Shown here piece after piece: positions 1-10,958 of a stretch of DNA of 64,000 nucleotides. Position 1 is the first letter of the stretch; every line of letters begins with the position of its first letter. The notes below the pieces were generated by a model. That model ran no database searches. It saw only the letters and a program-made list of their open reading frames with translations, and was not told where the DNA came from. The position numbers and the translations under genes are program-made. The stretch comes from Phoenix dactylifera (lineage: Eukaryota; Streptophyta; Magnoliopsida; Arecales; Arecaceae): contig NC_052399.1 of the NCBI RefSeq assembly GCF_009389715.1, positions 15,007,646 to 15,071,645 on the forward strand. Reading direction: 5' to 3'.

Positions 1-1489
1 TAAGGAGAGATCCTATGTGATTTATAAGACTGAGTTCGTAAGACCTCGGCCGGGGCAGTATGCACAGTAGAGAAAGAGTTTTCCACTCTCGAACTTAAGT
101 CGAATAAATTTTGACATATGACAGACGAAGGGGTTTGACGAGTTATCCATGACCTCCGTCTTGTAGGGATCCACGATAGAAGGACTGTAACACATGACAA
201 CTGCACCTAGAGGTTCATCATTCTATTCTGCTGGGTAGCCACTACATGCTGCTAGGTATCACTGGTGGATGGTGGGACTCATAGGGATTATCTTGATGAT
301 CGATAAACCCTAATGAGTAGAGTTGGAATCGTTCCAACCCATTGAAAGGAGTTCTCAATGATACTGAGATGGAGATCTCAATATGTCTCATTACCAGTCA
401 GATTAGAACCTATGAGGTCACACACATTAGAGGTTCTGATTATTAGGATTGTCGATTTGTGATTTGGAATCACAATGTCAATTGTCAATAAGATTGATGT
501 ACAAAATAACCCACTAAGAGTTAGTGAGTTAAATGGAAGAATTAAATAATTATAATTAGATTATAATTAAGTCTTTTGCTGATTAATTGAGTCAAATTAT
601 GTTGGGTCTGACCCAAAGAAATTTGACTCAAATCCTAGTCAAAAGTTGGCTAGATCGAGTCCTTGAAAATCCTGCCAAATTCAGCCTTTTTCCTATTATT
701 GGAGCCTCCCTCTTGATGCCTTATTTTGAGGGGTCAAAATAGGCAAGAGGGGGCAGCCAAGAGGACAAGGAGGGGCGTGGCCCCCTCTCCTTCTTTGCTG
801 GGAGCCAACGCCCCTTGATTCTTTGGGGCCCGCCAATAAAGAAAGGCACCAGGAAACCTATTAGGAATAGGTTTCCTGGCGCATAGGGTTTTGAACCCCA
901 TAAAAAGGGAGCCCCACGTCCCATGTTTGAAGAGAAGAACTTCTCCCAGCCGTGGGGCAGCAAGAAGGAATTTTTGGGATTTTTAAATCAGCAAATAGGG
1001 AGAGAAAAGAATAAAAAAAGGTGAAGGGTTTTCTTCTTCCTTTTGAAGGCTGCACAAGGTGGGATCCTTGTGATTTCTTCTTCCTTCTTCTTCGACATCC
1101 AAGAGAGGCTTTTGCAAGGAGCTAGCACCCCGGTGAAGCCCCATCTCTGATCTTCAGCAACGTCGTGTGGATACTTGTAGAGGCCGGACGTTTGTGCGGC
1201 TACAAGGAACCAAACCACGATCATCGGTTGCGGTGTTCTTCTACCCGCACAAAGGTGAAGATGAGATCTTCATTTGAAATTTTATATTTCTGATTTTCTA
1301 GTAGTTTAACAATTCATAATTAATTATTAGATCTTAGTTTAGTCCCCATCTTAATTCAAAAGGGTTCTGAATCGTTTTGATTCAGAAAAATTTTGAAATC
1401 TACCCGATCCTGTTCCGGCGTATGCGATGCACCGGGCCCGGCATGCGGATTCCGCCGCGAACGTCGCGCCGCTGTGGGGCAATCCAACA
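1..1489 (+). repeat. 5' LTR of the Copia element (left-truncated by window)
   Basis: It matches 7434-8922 base for base at a constant offset of 7433, with one difference that I could see (g at 1162 against c at 8595). It ends ...CCAACA directly before the primer-binding site. Short open frames inside it are present in both LTRs and are not convincing genes. Confidence 0.95.
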
Positions 1490-1490
1490 G

Positions 1491-1502
1491 TGGTATCAGA
1501 GC
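1491..1502 (+). other. Primer-binding site (initiator Met-tRNA type)
   Basis: The sequence tggtatcagagc lies one base after the 5' LTR end. This is the standard plant primer-binding site complementary to the 3' end of initiator methionine tRNA, where minus-strand DNA synthesis starts. Confidence 0.93.
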
Positions 1503-3054
1503 CATGGTTTTGGGGATCCAATTAAGATAATAGTTAATTAATTATGAATTAGTTCTGATTTTTTAATTATTATGCATGCTGAAAAATTCTGCGTGCTGAA
1601 ATTTTGTGTTGCTGAAAATTTTCAGCATGCTGATTTTGTTAGATCGATCATGCGATGTTAGTTTTAAAATTATGATATGATTATGATGTTTAAAATTAAG
1701 GTATTGCATGATCTGGATCTCAGATGGTTGCATAATAAAATTAAAATCAGATTAGATAAAATCATGCATGAGATGCATGTGGTGATGATCATAGGATTCA
1801 AACCCTTTTGGTATCGAATGTAATGACCTGCGATGTGATCTGTAATGTCATGTAATTTTGTAGATGCTTGCATGCATCTTATTTTATATTTTGAGAGGCC
1901 TGCGTGCCTCCTAAAAGGAGATGTAATTTATTTTATTTTTATTTTACATCTGGTTGTATTTCTGTGATGTGATGTACATCAACGATCAAGTTGAAGCAAA
2001 GGCATGAGATGAAAGGTGATCTAAGCAGTTGATGGCGATGGGATCAAGAGTTGATCAAGGATCGAATCAAGGAGGCTTGGAACCAATTCAAGAGTTGAAG
2101 ACCACTTGATCGATTGATGTGCATGTGCTTGTAATACGACCTAATTAGAATCCATGATCATCACCTAGTTAAAGTTTAGCTTTAATTTGATGCTGCGATT
2201 ATAACTGCCTGTGATGTACCGTTTGCATGTGATGTGAATGAGAGTCGGGTAGATAGGTTTACATGTGATGTAGCAAACCCAATTGAGACCTAAATCAAAA
2301 CCTCCTCAATCAAGTCGAGAGTGAACCGACATGAGCAAGTCATATTAGATTAATTGATCTAATTGGTGTCTAGGAAAGCATGAAAGGTGGTTACTTAATT
2401 AGGACCTTACTCTCTGAGTAAGGGGAGCCTCCCACCTGCTTACCTGGCCAATTGTTCGATTACCTCTTATGAAGAGCTCAAGTTGCAAACACTAAGACCT
2501 GATTAACCAATATTAAGTCAATAGGTCTTCCACTGTAGTAGAGCTGCTAAGGTCTTTCTGATGTTGATTTGTCTCGGCTGGACACAGTGGTCAAGTTGCA
2601 TCGGGGGGCTGGACCTCTCTATAGACATGAGATGTTGTAGGGTAAAGGTGGGGTTGGGCACCAATAACTGTTAGGTGAGGACCCAATGACGACTTTATTC
2701 CTACGGTTATACGGTGGGTCTGACTTAACTAAGAAATGGGACCAATAACTGTTAGGTGAGGTTTTCATGGCTTAGAGACCAAGTTACACTGCAACATGCT
2801 TGAGAAGCATTGTACAAGAGTTGTACATTCATCAATCTATGTGTCACCAATAACTGTTAGGTGAGGTGGCATGTAAATTGGTGGGACCGCGGTACCCACT
2901 AGAAATTCTAGTCGTGTGGAATTTCCGTTTCCCTACCAGGGGAGTGTGAGGGATTCGAGAAAATAGTGGGAGTTACATTTGTTCTAAAAGACCTTAGAAC
3001 AGATTAGGATCAAGTACAAAAGTCTAACTAGAATCTTTACTCTCTGCAGATACA
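1503..3054 (+). other. Long untranslated leader of the Copia element
   Basis: About 1.55 kb between the primer-binding site and the gag ATG holds no convincing open frame. It contains three exact copies of a 21-bp sequence beginning accaataactg, at 2660-2680, 2741-2761 and 2846-2866. The role is unknown; packaging or translation control are possibilities only. Confidence 0.7.
2660..2866 (+). repeat. Three dispersed copies of a 21-bp motif in the leader
   Basis: Identical 21-mers start at 2660, 2741 and 2846 (spacings 81 and 105 bp). The DNA between them is not repeated, so this is not a simple tandem array. Confidence 0.9.
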
Positions 3055-3372
3055 ATGTCGGCTTCAAACCCTTTGACCCGTATTCTTGAGACCAACCGAC
3101 TGACCGGAACCAATTACAAGGACTGGCTTAGAAATCTCAAAATTGTTTTGGACTGTGAGAAAATAGGCTACATACTCGATTCAGATATCCCCACACTACC
3201 AACACGTCCTACTGATGTTCAGCGTGAGATGCATAAAAAGTGGTTGGATGATGACATTAGAGTAAAATGCTATATGATGGCATCCATGTCTAATGAACTC
3301 CAATGCCAGCATGAAAATATGAAGACTGCTAGGGACATACTGGCACACCTGCAAGAGTTGTATGGTGCATGA
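3055..3372 (+). pseudogene. Copia gag, N-terminal fragment
   Basis: The ATG at 3055 opens a 105-residue frame that resembles the start of Copia gag polyproteins: an LTGTNYKDW motif near residue 17 and a WLDDDIRVKCYM helix region. This is the capsid-like (UBN2-type) domain that would build the virus-like particle. The frame stops at 3372, just after LQELYGA. Homologous gags continue with many further capsid residues, whereas here the next frame resumes at the much later MNKIECT segment. I infer an internal deletion of roughly 60-90 codons that also changed frame. The protein is therefore unlikely to assemble particles. Confidence 0.85.
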
Positions 3373-4631
3373 ATAAGATTGAATGCACTAAGACTGAACT
3401 AATCAACATGTTGGTAACTGCTGAGAGAGCCTTGAAAGGTTCAAGGGGCAATGTCCTTGCTGCTGAGTTGACTTCTGGTTCCAAGAGAAAGTCTACTTGG
3501 AAGAAAAAGAAGCCTGCTAAGAAGCAGAAGAAGGACAAGAAGCCAAAGAAGAAAGTTCAAAAGAAAAAGGCTAACGACAAAGGAAAATGTTTCCACTGCA
3601 ATGTCGAAGGCCACTGGAAGAGAAACTGTCCTTCATACCTCGAGAGCCTGAAGAACAAGAAAGGTGACACACCTTCAGAAGGTATAGACTTGCTCATAAT
3701 TGAAACTAATCTAACGGTTTCTTCTACTTCTAGTTGGGTTATAGATTCTGGTTCTAGTGCTCATTTGTGCACTACCATGCAAGGTCTAAAGGAAAGTAGA
3801 AGGCTGGCGGAAGGTGCGGTAACCCTTCGGGTTGGCAACGGGGCAAAAGTTGCTGCTGTGGCTGTGGGCACCTACCATCTGCGACTACCGTCTGGATTTA
3901 GTTTAATACTTAGAGATTGCTATTATATACCTGCTGCTAGCAGAAATTTGATTTCTGTTTCATGTCTAGCACAGGAAGGTCATGTTTTTACATTTGACAA
4001 AGACTGCTGTTCTATTTATTTAAGAAATAAAATAGTCGCACGTGGTTTCATGATTGACAGTCTCTATCATTTACATATGGATGTATCTGTGAATGTTACC
4101 GAGCAAGATGTGAGTGCCAAAGGATCCAAAAGATCCAGAGATGAGATAAACCAAAGATATTTGTGGCACCTCAGGCTTGCCCATATTGGAGAAGACAGAA
4201 TGAACAAAATGGATAAAGATGGGCTTCTCGGCTCATTGACTTCCGAGTCATATCCAGTTTGCGAGTCCTGTCTTCAAGGAAAGATGGCTAGACTGCCCTT
4301 TGTAGGACATGGGGAGAGGACCACTGAAATACTTACCCTAGTACATACAGATGTATGTGGCCCATTCGATGTGCTAGCCAGGGGACGATATTCTTACTTC
4401 ATTACCTTTACCGATGATTATTCACGGTATGGGTATGTGTATCTTATGAGACACAAGTCTGAGTCTTTTGAAAAGTTCAAAGAGTTCAAGAATGAAGTAG
4501 AAAAACAAACTGGAAAACCTCTTAAGGCTCTTCGATCAGATCGAGGAGGAGAATACCTTAGTGGGGAATTCCGGGACTATCTCAAAGAAAACGACATAGT
4601 CTCACAATGGACACCTCCAGGTACACCTTAA
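3369..4631 (+). pseudogene. Copia gag C-terminus, protease and integrase N-half
   Basis: This 420-residue frame continues from gag. It has a lysine-rich stretch, then a CCHC zinc knuckle (CFHCNVEGHWKRNC, near residue 75), then the aspartic protease motif DSGSSAHL (near residue 126). The GAG-pre-integrase zinc-binding HLRLAHIG...CESCLQGK region follows, and then the integrase core with HTDVCGPF and SDRGGEYLS. It ends at a TAA (4629-4631) inside the conserved integrase stretch where homologs have glutamine, so a C-to-T change is the simplest explanation. The 3369 ATG is an internal methionine and not a real start, because the frame is separated from the gag start by the deletion. Confidence 0.9.
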
Positions 4632-6809
4632 CTCAACGGGGTGTCAGAGAGGAGGAATCGGACCCTATTGGATATGGTCAGGTCCATGATGAGCTTCACT
4701 GATTTACCTATGTTCCTTTAGGGAGATGCCTTACTCACAGCGATTTATTTATTGAATAGAGTTTCCTCTAAATCCGTTCCTACCACACCGTATGAGATAT
4801 GGCATGGTAAGAAACCAAGTCTGGGTCATCTCAAGATTTGGGGATGTCCGGCCCACGTCAAGAGACTACAGGCAGACAAGTTAGAGGCTAGGACCATAAG
4901 TGCTCGTTTTATAGGATATCCTAAAGAGTCATTAGGATACAATTTTTACGTCTCAGAGGATCACAATGTGTTTGTGAGCCGTCATGCCATCTTCTTGAAA
5001 AATCAGTTTATCCTTGATAGAGGCAGTGGGAGGAAAATTGAGCTTGAAGAGAAAGTCTCTGAAAAGCAACGAGTCATGGATCCTATAGAACCTATTCATA
5101 AGGAGCCAGTACACGATGTCCCTCGACCACCTCGTAGATCTAGTAGGGTCTCCCATCCTCCCGATAGATACTTAGGTATACTAGAAGAGGATACCGAGGA
5201 AATGTTCCTAGTGGGAGATAGGGATCACATACAGGATCCCAAAACCTACAACGAGGCGATATCTGATATCGATTCCGAGAAATGGCTGGAAGCTATAAAG
5301 TCAGAGATAGACTCCATGCATTCCAACCAAGTCTGGACCTTAGTAGACCCACCAGAAGGTATTGTACCTATTGGATGCAAATGGATCTACAAAAGGAAAA
5401 TAGGTTCGGATGGAGAGGTAGAGACCTATAAGGCAAGGCTTGTGGCGAAAGGGTATAGTCAGCGCGAAGGCATTGACTATCAGGAGACCTTTTCACCTGT
5501 AGCCATGCTAAAATCCATCCGAACATTGCTTGCCATTGCAGCATTTCATGATTATGAAATCTGGCAGATGGATGTGAAAACTGCTTTCCTGAATGGATAT
5601 CTTGATGAAGATATCTATATGGAACAGCCTTTGGGTTTCACTTCCAGTGATGGAGATCACAAGGTCTGCAAGCTGCAAAGGTCCATCTATGGACTAAAGC
5701 AAGCATCTCGGAGTTGGAACACTCGTTTCAATGAAGCAAACAAAACGTTTGATTTCATCAAAAACGAAGAGGAACCGTGTGTTTACAAAAAGGTTAGTGG
5801 GAGTGCTGTCGTTTTTCTCGTACTGTACGTAGATGACATTCTCCTGATTGGGAATGATATTCCCATGCTAACCTCGGTCAAGGTCTGGTTGTCAAAAGAA
5901 TTCTCCATGAAAGACCTTGGGGAAGCATCCTATATTTTGGGAATAAAGGTCTATAGAGATAGATCTAAAAGGATGCTTGGCCTGTCACAGAAAATGTACA
6001 TAGAGGAGGTGCTGAAGAGGTTCAGCATGGAAAACTCCAAGAGGGGTCTCTTACCCCTTAGGCATGGAATTCATCTCTCCAAGAAGATGTGCCCCAACAC
6101 ATCTGAAGAGATTCAACGCATGAGCAAGATTCCCTATGCATCGGCAATAGGAAGCCTCATGTATGCCATGCTGTGTACACGACCTGATATAGCTCTTGCT
6201 GTGAGTGTCACAAGCAGATATCAGTCGAATCCAGGTGAAGAACACTGGACAGCTGTGAAGAATATTCTTAAGTACTTGAGAAGAACTAAAGATTTATTCT
6301 TGGTTTTTGGAGGATCATCAGAGTTAAAAGTAGAAGGGTACACAGATTCAGACTTCATGACTGATGTCGATGACAGGAAGTCAACATCTGGATATGTGTT
6401 CTTGTGCAATGGTGGTGCGGTAAATTGGAAGAGTTCTAAACAACCGATCATTGCTGATTCTACTATGGAAGCCGAATACGTCGCCGCCTCTGAAGCTGCT
6501 AAGGAAGGCTTCTGGTTCAAGAAATTCATTGCAGAGTTGGACGTGATGACATCAGATGCCATAACACTCTACTGCGATAATAATGGCGCCATAGCCCTTG
6601 CTAAGGAGCCAAGGTCTCATCAGAAGTCTAAGCATATAGAGCGGCGCTTCCATCTCATACGCGACTATGTTGAGAAGAAATATGTAGAGGTGCAGAGAGT
6701 AGACTCCGCGGATAACGTGGCAGACCCGTTCACTAAGCAGCTGAGTCAGCAAAAGACTGAAGCCCACCTTGAGAAGATGGGCCTAAGATATATGACCAAT
6801 TGGCTTTAG
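4632..6809 (+). pseudogene. Copia integrase C-half, reverse transcriptase and RNase H
   Basis: This is the same reading frame as the preceding segment after the TAA. A second stop (TAG, 4719-4721) occurs where homologs have tryptophan. The frame is then open to 6809. Visible landmarks are the end of the integrase core (YLLNRV), the GKKP-type C-terminal motif, the RT start WIYKRK, the conserved DVKTAFLNG, the catalytic YVDD box in LVLYVDDILL, and the RNase H motifs GYTDSDF, STMEAEYVA and the KSKHIERRFHLIRD region. Apart from the two stops the RT-RNase H half looks intact. Confidence 0.92.
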
Positions 6810-6812
6810 TGC

Positions 6813-6823
6813 AAGTGGGAGAT
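6813..6823 (+). other. Polypurine tract
   Basis: The sequence aagtgggagat directly abuts the 3' LTR start. It is the expected primer for plus-strand DNA synthesis in an LTR retrotransposon. Confidence 0.85.
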
Positions 6824-8922
6824 TGTTAGATGTATGCCCTAGAAGCCAATTTGGTTGACACATTGTTGATTCTAGGGACATAATTTTGTACTTGACTATT
6901 TATTATTGAATAAATAAAAGGCATCTTTTCATTCATATTGTTTATGTGTCTATGAATCGTCTAAGAAATTAATAAGATGATGATACATATTCTCAAGAGT
7001 TGAGAATTTGAGCCATGTATCATTGGTGATTAGTTTCTAAATGCTCTTGATCAATGGATCATCACGAGGACGGTGATCGATCCGATCAGTGCACAGATCA
7101 CTTTCCCTCTGGATGGACGAGACTTGAGTCCACAGTGTAGGGACACTGAAGTGATAGTGCAGGTGCTTGTTAGAGAACAAGGGTACTGAGCGTGACCAAG
7201 ACAAGAAGTCACTTGGATGTCTATCCACTCGTCAGTGACTTGCTTGATGTTGCAGTAGTGTGACTGGTCCTTTGACCTGCGGTGCTTCGGCTACTCACAG
7301 TGAGGTTATTGTAGTTTGACTGCACACATACATGGTCTCTAGCCATATGGGTCCATGCAGTGTAGATTGGCTGCAGTAAGTTTACTGTAGGAGTAGGGTA
7401 TGCACCTATATGGAATCTATCGACCTTGATAGATAAGGAGAGATCCTATGTGATTTATAAGACTGAGTTCGTAAGACCTCGGCCGGGGCAGTATGCACAG
7501 TAGAGAAAGAGTTTTCCACTCTCGAACTTAAGTCGAATAAATTTTGACATATGACAGACGAAGGGGTTTGACGAGTTATCCATGACCTCCGTCTTGTAGG
7601 GATCCACGATAGAAGGACTGTAACACATGACAACTGCACCTAGAGGTTCATCATTCTATTCTGCTGGGTAGCCACTACATGCTGCTAGGTATCACTGGTG
7701 GATGGTGGGACTCATAGGGATTATCTTGATGATCGATAAACCCTAATGAGTAGAGTTGGAATCGTTCCAACCCATTGAAAGGAGTTCTCAATGATACTGA
7801 GATGGAGATCTCAATATGTCTCATTACCAGTCAGATTAGAACCTATGAGGTCACACACATTAGAGGTTCTGATTATTAGGATTGTCGATTTGTGATTTGG
7901 AATCACAATGTCAATTGTCAATAAGATTGATGTACAAAATAACCCACTAAGAGTTAGTGAGTTAAATGGAAGAATTAAATAATTATAATTAGATTATAAT
8001 TAAGTCTTTTGCTGATTAATTGAGTCAAATTATGTTGGGTCTGACCCAAAGAAATTTGACTCAAATCCTAGTCAAAAGTTGGCTAGATCGAGTCCTTGAA
8101 AATCCTGCCAAATTCAGCCTTTTTCCTATTATTGGAGCCTCCCTCTTGATGCCTTATTTTGAGGGGTCAAAATAGGCAAGAGGGGGCAGCCAAGAGGACA
8201 AGGAGGGGCGTGGCCCCCTCTCCTTCTTTGCTGGGAGCCAACGCCCCTTGATTCTTTGGGGCCCGCCAATAAAGAAAGGCACCAGGAAACCTATTAGGAA
8301 TAGGTTTCCTGGCGCATAGGGTTTTGAACCCCATAAAAAGGGAGCCCCACGTCCCATGTTTGAAGAGAAGAACTTCTCCCAGCCGTGGGGCAGCAAGAAG
8401 GAATTTTTGGGATTTTTAAATCAGCAAATAGGGAGAGAAAAGAATAAAAAAAGGTGAAGGGTTTTCTTCTTCCTTTTGAAGGCTGCACAAGGTGGGATCC
8501 TTGTGATTTCTTCTTCCTTCTTCTTCGACATCCAAGAGAGGCTTTTGCAAGGAGCTAGCACCCCGGTGAAGCCCCATCTCTGATCTTCAGCAACCTCGTG
8601 TGGATACTTGTAGAGGCCGGACGTTTGTGCGGCTACAAGGAACCAAACCACGATCATCGGTTGCGGTGTTCTTCTACCCGCACAAAGGTGAAGATGAGAT
8701 CTTCATTTGAAATTTTATATTTCTGATTTTCTAGTAGTTTAACAATTCATAATTAATTATTAGATCTTAGTTTAGTCCCCATCTTAATTCAAAAGGGTTC
8801 TGAATCGTTTTGATTCAGAAAAATTTTGAAATCTACCCGATCCTGTTCCGGCGTATGCGATGCACCGGGCCCGGCATGCGGATTCCGCCGCGAACGTCGC
8901 GCCGCTGTGGGGCAATCCAACA
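6824..8922 (+). repeat. 3' LTR of the Copia element, complete (2099 bp)
   Basis: It begins TGTTAGATGTATGCCC and ends GGGGCAATCCAACA. The boundary is fixed on the left by the polypurine tract and on the right by the sudden return to LINE coding sequence at 8923. Confidence 0.95.
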
Positions 8923-10958
8923 CGGCCTATAGACCTCCAGCTCCTGGGAGCTCACTGCATGTCGAAGGGCCCGGGAAAGTGCATCTGCGCATATAATAAA
9001 CAACAGTGGAGAGAGGGGGCATCCCTGACGCAATCCCCCAGAAGACTCAAAATACCGTGAAGGCGATCCATTTACCGGGATGGCAAAAGAGGGGGCTCTG
9101 ATGCATCCCATAACCCATCTGATCCATGCCTCAGGAAAACCAAATCCCTGCAAGGACTGCTGCACAAAATCCCATCTCATCCTATCATATGCTCTCTCCA
9201 TGTCAAGCTTGATCCCCATCAAACTCCTCCTACTAGAGGCCCTACCAAGATCAAACATAAACTCCTGCGCAATAAGGACATTATCTGTAATACTCCGCCC
9301 TCCCACAAAAGCCCCCTGCTCCGGGCTAATCAGTCTCGGTAGAATATCTCTCAGTCTCAAAGCTAGTATCTTCGCCGTCACCTTGTACAAAGTAGTACAC
9401 AGGCTGATCGGGCGAAAGTGACTCGGCTCAGAAGCATCCTGTCGCTTCGGTATCAGGGTGACTAGGGTCCTCTGCCAATCTGTAGACATCACGGCTGTAC
9501 TAAAATACTGCTGTATGGCCTCCGTCACCCTCTGTCCCACAATCATCCAGTACCTCCGAAAGAAAAATGGTGGAAAGCCGTCCGGGCCGGGTGTCTTGTC
9601 CCCCTCAAGGGACCACATCACCTCCTGAATCTCCCTAGCCAATACCGGCCTAATCAGTGCTGCTGTATCCTCCTCCACCACCCGTATCGAAGGTGGCACA
9701 GGACCCTCTGAAGCCACGGGGCCCGTCTGCTCAGACCATCTAGCCCTGAAAAAGCCCTCCAACACCCTACGAATCATATCTGGGTCCTCCACTAGCTGCC
9801 CATCCTCATCCCTGATCGCCCTGATCCTGTTCCGATGCCTCCTAATTACTGCCGCCTGGTGGAAAAATCTAGTATTCCGGTCCCCCTCCTGGATCCACTG
9901 TACCCTCGATTTCTGTCTCCACAGGATCTCCTGCTGTCTCAAAAGGGAATCATGCATGGCTAGAAGTGACCTGAGCTCCCCCAACTCCTCCTCTGCCAAG
10001 CCTCCCTCCCCGGCCTCCTGAGTCTGTAGCTTGGCAATGGCCTCCTCGGCCTCCTCAATCCTCCTAAAAATATTCCCCACCTCCTCCTGGTTCCACCTTT
10101 TCAACCTTCTCTTCGTCAGCTCCAATAGACGAGACACACGATACATAGCATCACCTCTCACCGGTACGCCCCATGCCGCCCTAACAATCTCCCAAGACCG
10201 TGGATAACACGTCCAAAACTTCTCAAATCTAAAGGGGGAGCGAAAAGAGACAACTGCATCAGTACTAACCAGTAAGGGACAGTGGTCGGATGCAATCCTC
10301 GGCAGATGACGGACCTGATAGTCAGAGAAACACTGAACCCACCCTGGTGTGGCAAAGGCTCTGTCCAATCTCTCCCAAACCCGGGCCTGCCCCTGCTGAT
10401 TGTTGCACCAAGTAAATTGTGGGCCCGAGAACCCCAAATCTATCAATCCATTTGACATAATAAATTCCTGGAACTCCCTGATTTCCCTTCTGTAAGTAAA
10501 GGCCCTCCCCCCCTCTTCTCTTGAGGATCAACAATACAATTGAAATCACCTGCCACTATCATAGGATATCCCTGATTTATAAGCTGAGTCGCCTCCGCCC
10601 ACAACCGCCTGCGCTCTCTGTAGTCTGTGCTGGCATACACTGCTGCTAGTACCCAAGGGCTGCGATTAGCTTCCGATATTACTAGGATAACCTCTTGTTT
10701 GCATACATTGAATACATCAACTTCATAGTCCCCTTGTGCCCAAGTCACAATAATACCACCAGATAAACCTTGAGATTCCACTGCATGAAATCCCCAAGAC
10801 CTCGGAACTGCAGCTCTAGCCTTCTGAAGGCTCCGCCCGGATAATCGAGTCTCAAACAAAACACAAATCTCAGGTCTATGCAGATGCACCAACCTACGAA
10901 AAGCCGGAGCAAAGGAAGGCTTCCCTGCACCCCGGCAGTTCCAAAGGAGGGCTCTCAT
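8923..10958 (-). pseudogene. LINE ORF2: endonuclease and partial reverse transcriptase
   Basis: ORF2 starts at the ATG 10958-10956 (MRALLWNCRGAG), the usual opening of plant L1 ORF2 proteins. The N-terminal exonuclease/endonuclease/phosphatase domain shows NCRG, VYAS and GDFNCI motifs, then SDHCPL further on. A frameshift lies at the run of seven C on the + strand (10507-10513). A one-base change of run length there would join the endonuclease frame to the following frame, which continues through SNGLIDLGFSG into the RT. RT landmarks are PGPDGF, HFRPISLCTTLYK, the catalytic-Asp-containing LDMERAYDR and LRQGCPLSP. Sequence homology ends three residues after LEVY, where the frame runs into the Copia LTR, so the FADD box is absent from this side. 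Confidence 0.92.

Larger units (their letters stand above)
1..8922 (+). mobile_element. Ty1/Copia LTR retrotransposon, 5' end outside the window
   Basis: Direct repeats of an LTR flank a gag-protease-integrase-RT-RNase H order, which is the Copia order (integrase before RT). The 3' LTR is complete at 2099 bp and starts TGTTAGATG and ends CCAACA. The 5' LTR lacks its first 610 bp, so the whole element would be about 9.5 kb. A Met-tRNA-type primer-binding site follows the 5' LTR and a purine-rich tract precedes the 3' LTR. The coding region is broken by a gag deletion and two stop codons, so it looks non-autonomous. It is inserted in the RT domain of an opposite-strand LINE; the base run after the 3' LTR is cggcc, which should reappear left of the window as the target-site duplication. 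The lineage within Copia (Tork/Angela-like) is only a guess. Confidence 0.95.

Noticed and set aside
721..1224. Open frames in the LTR repeated at 8154-8657
   Set aside because: They are duplicated only because the LTR is duplicated; composition and lack of domains argue against genes.
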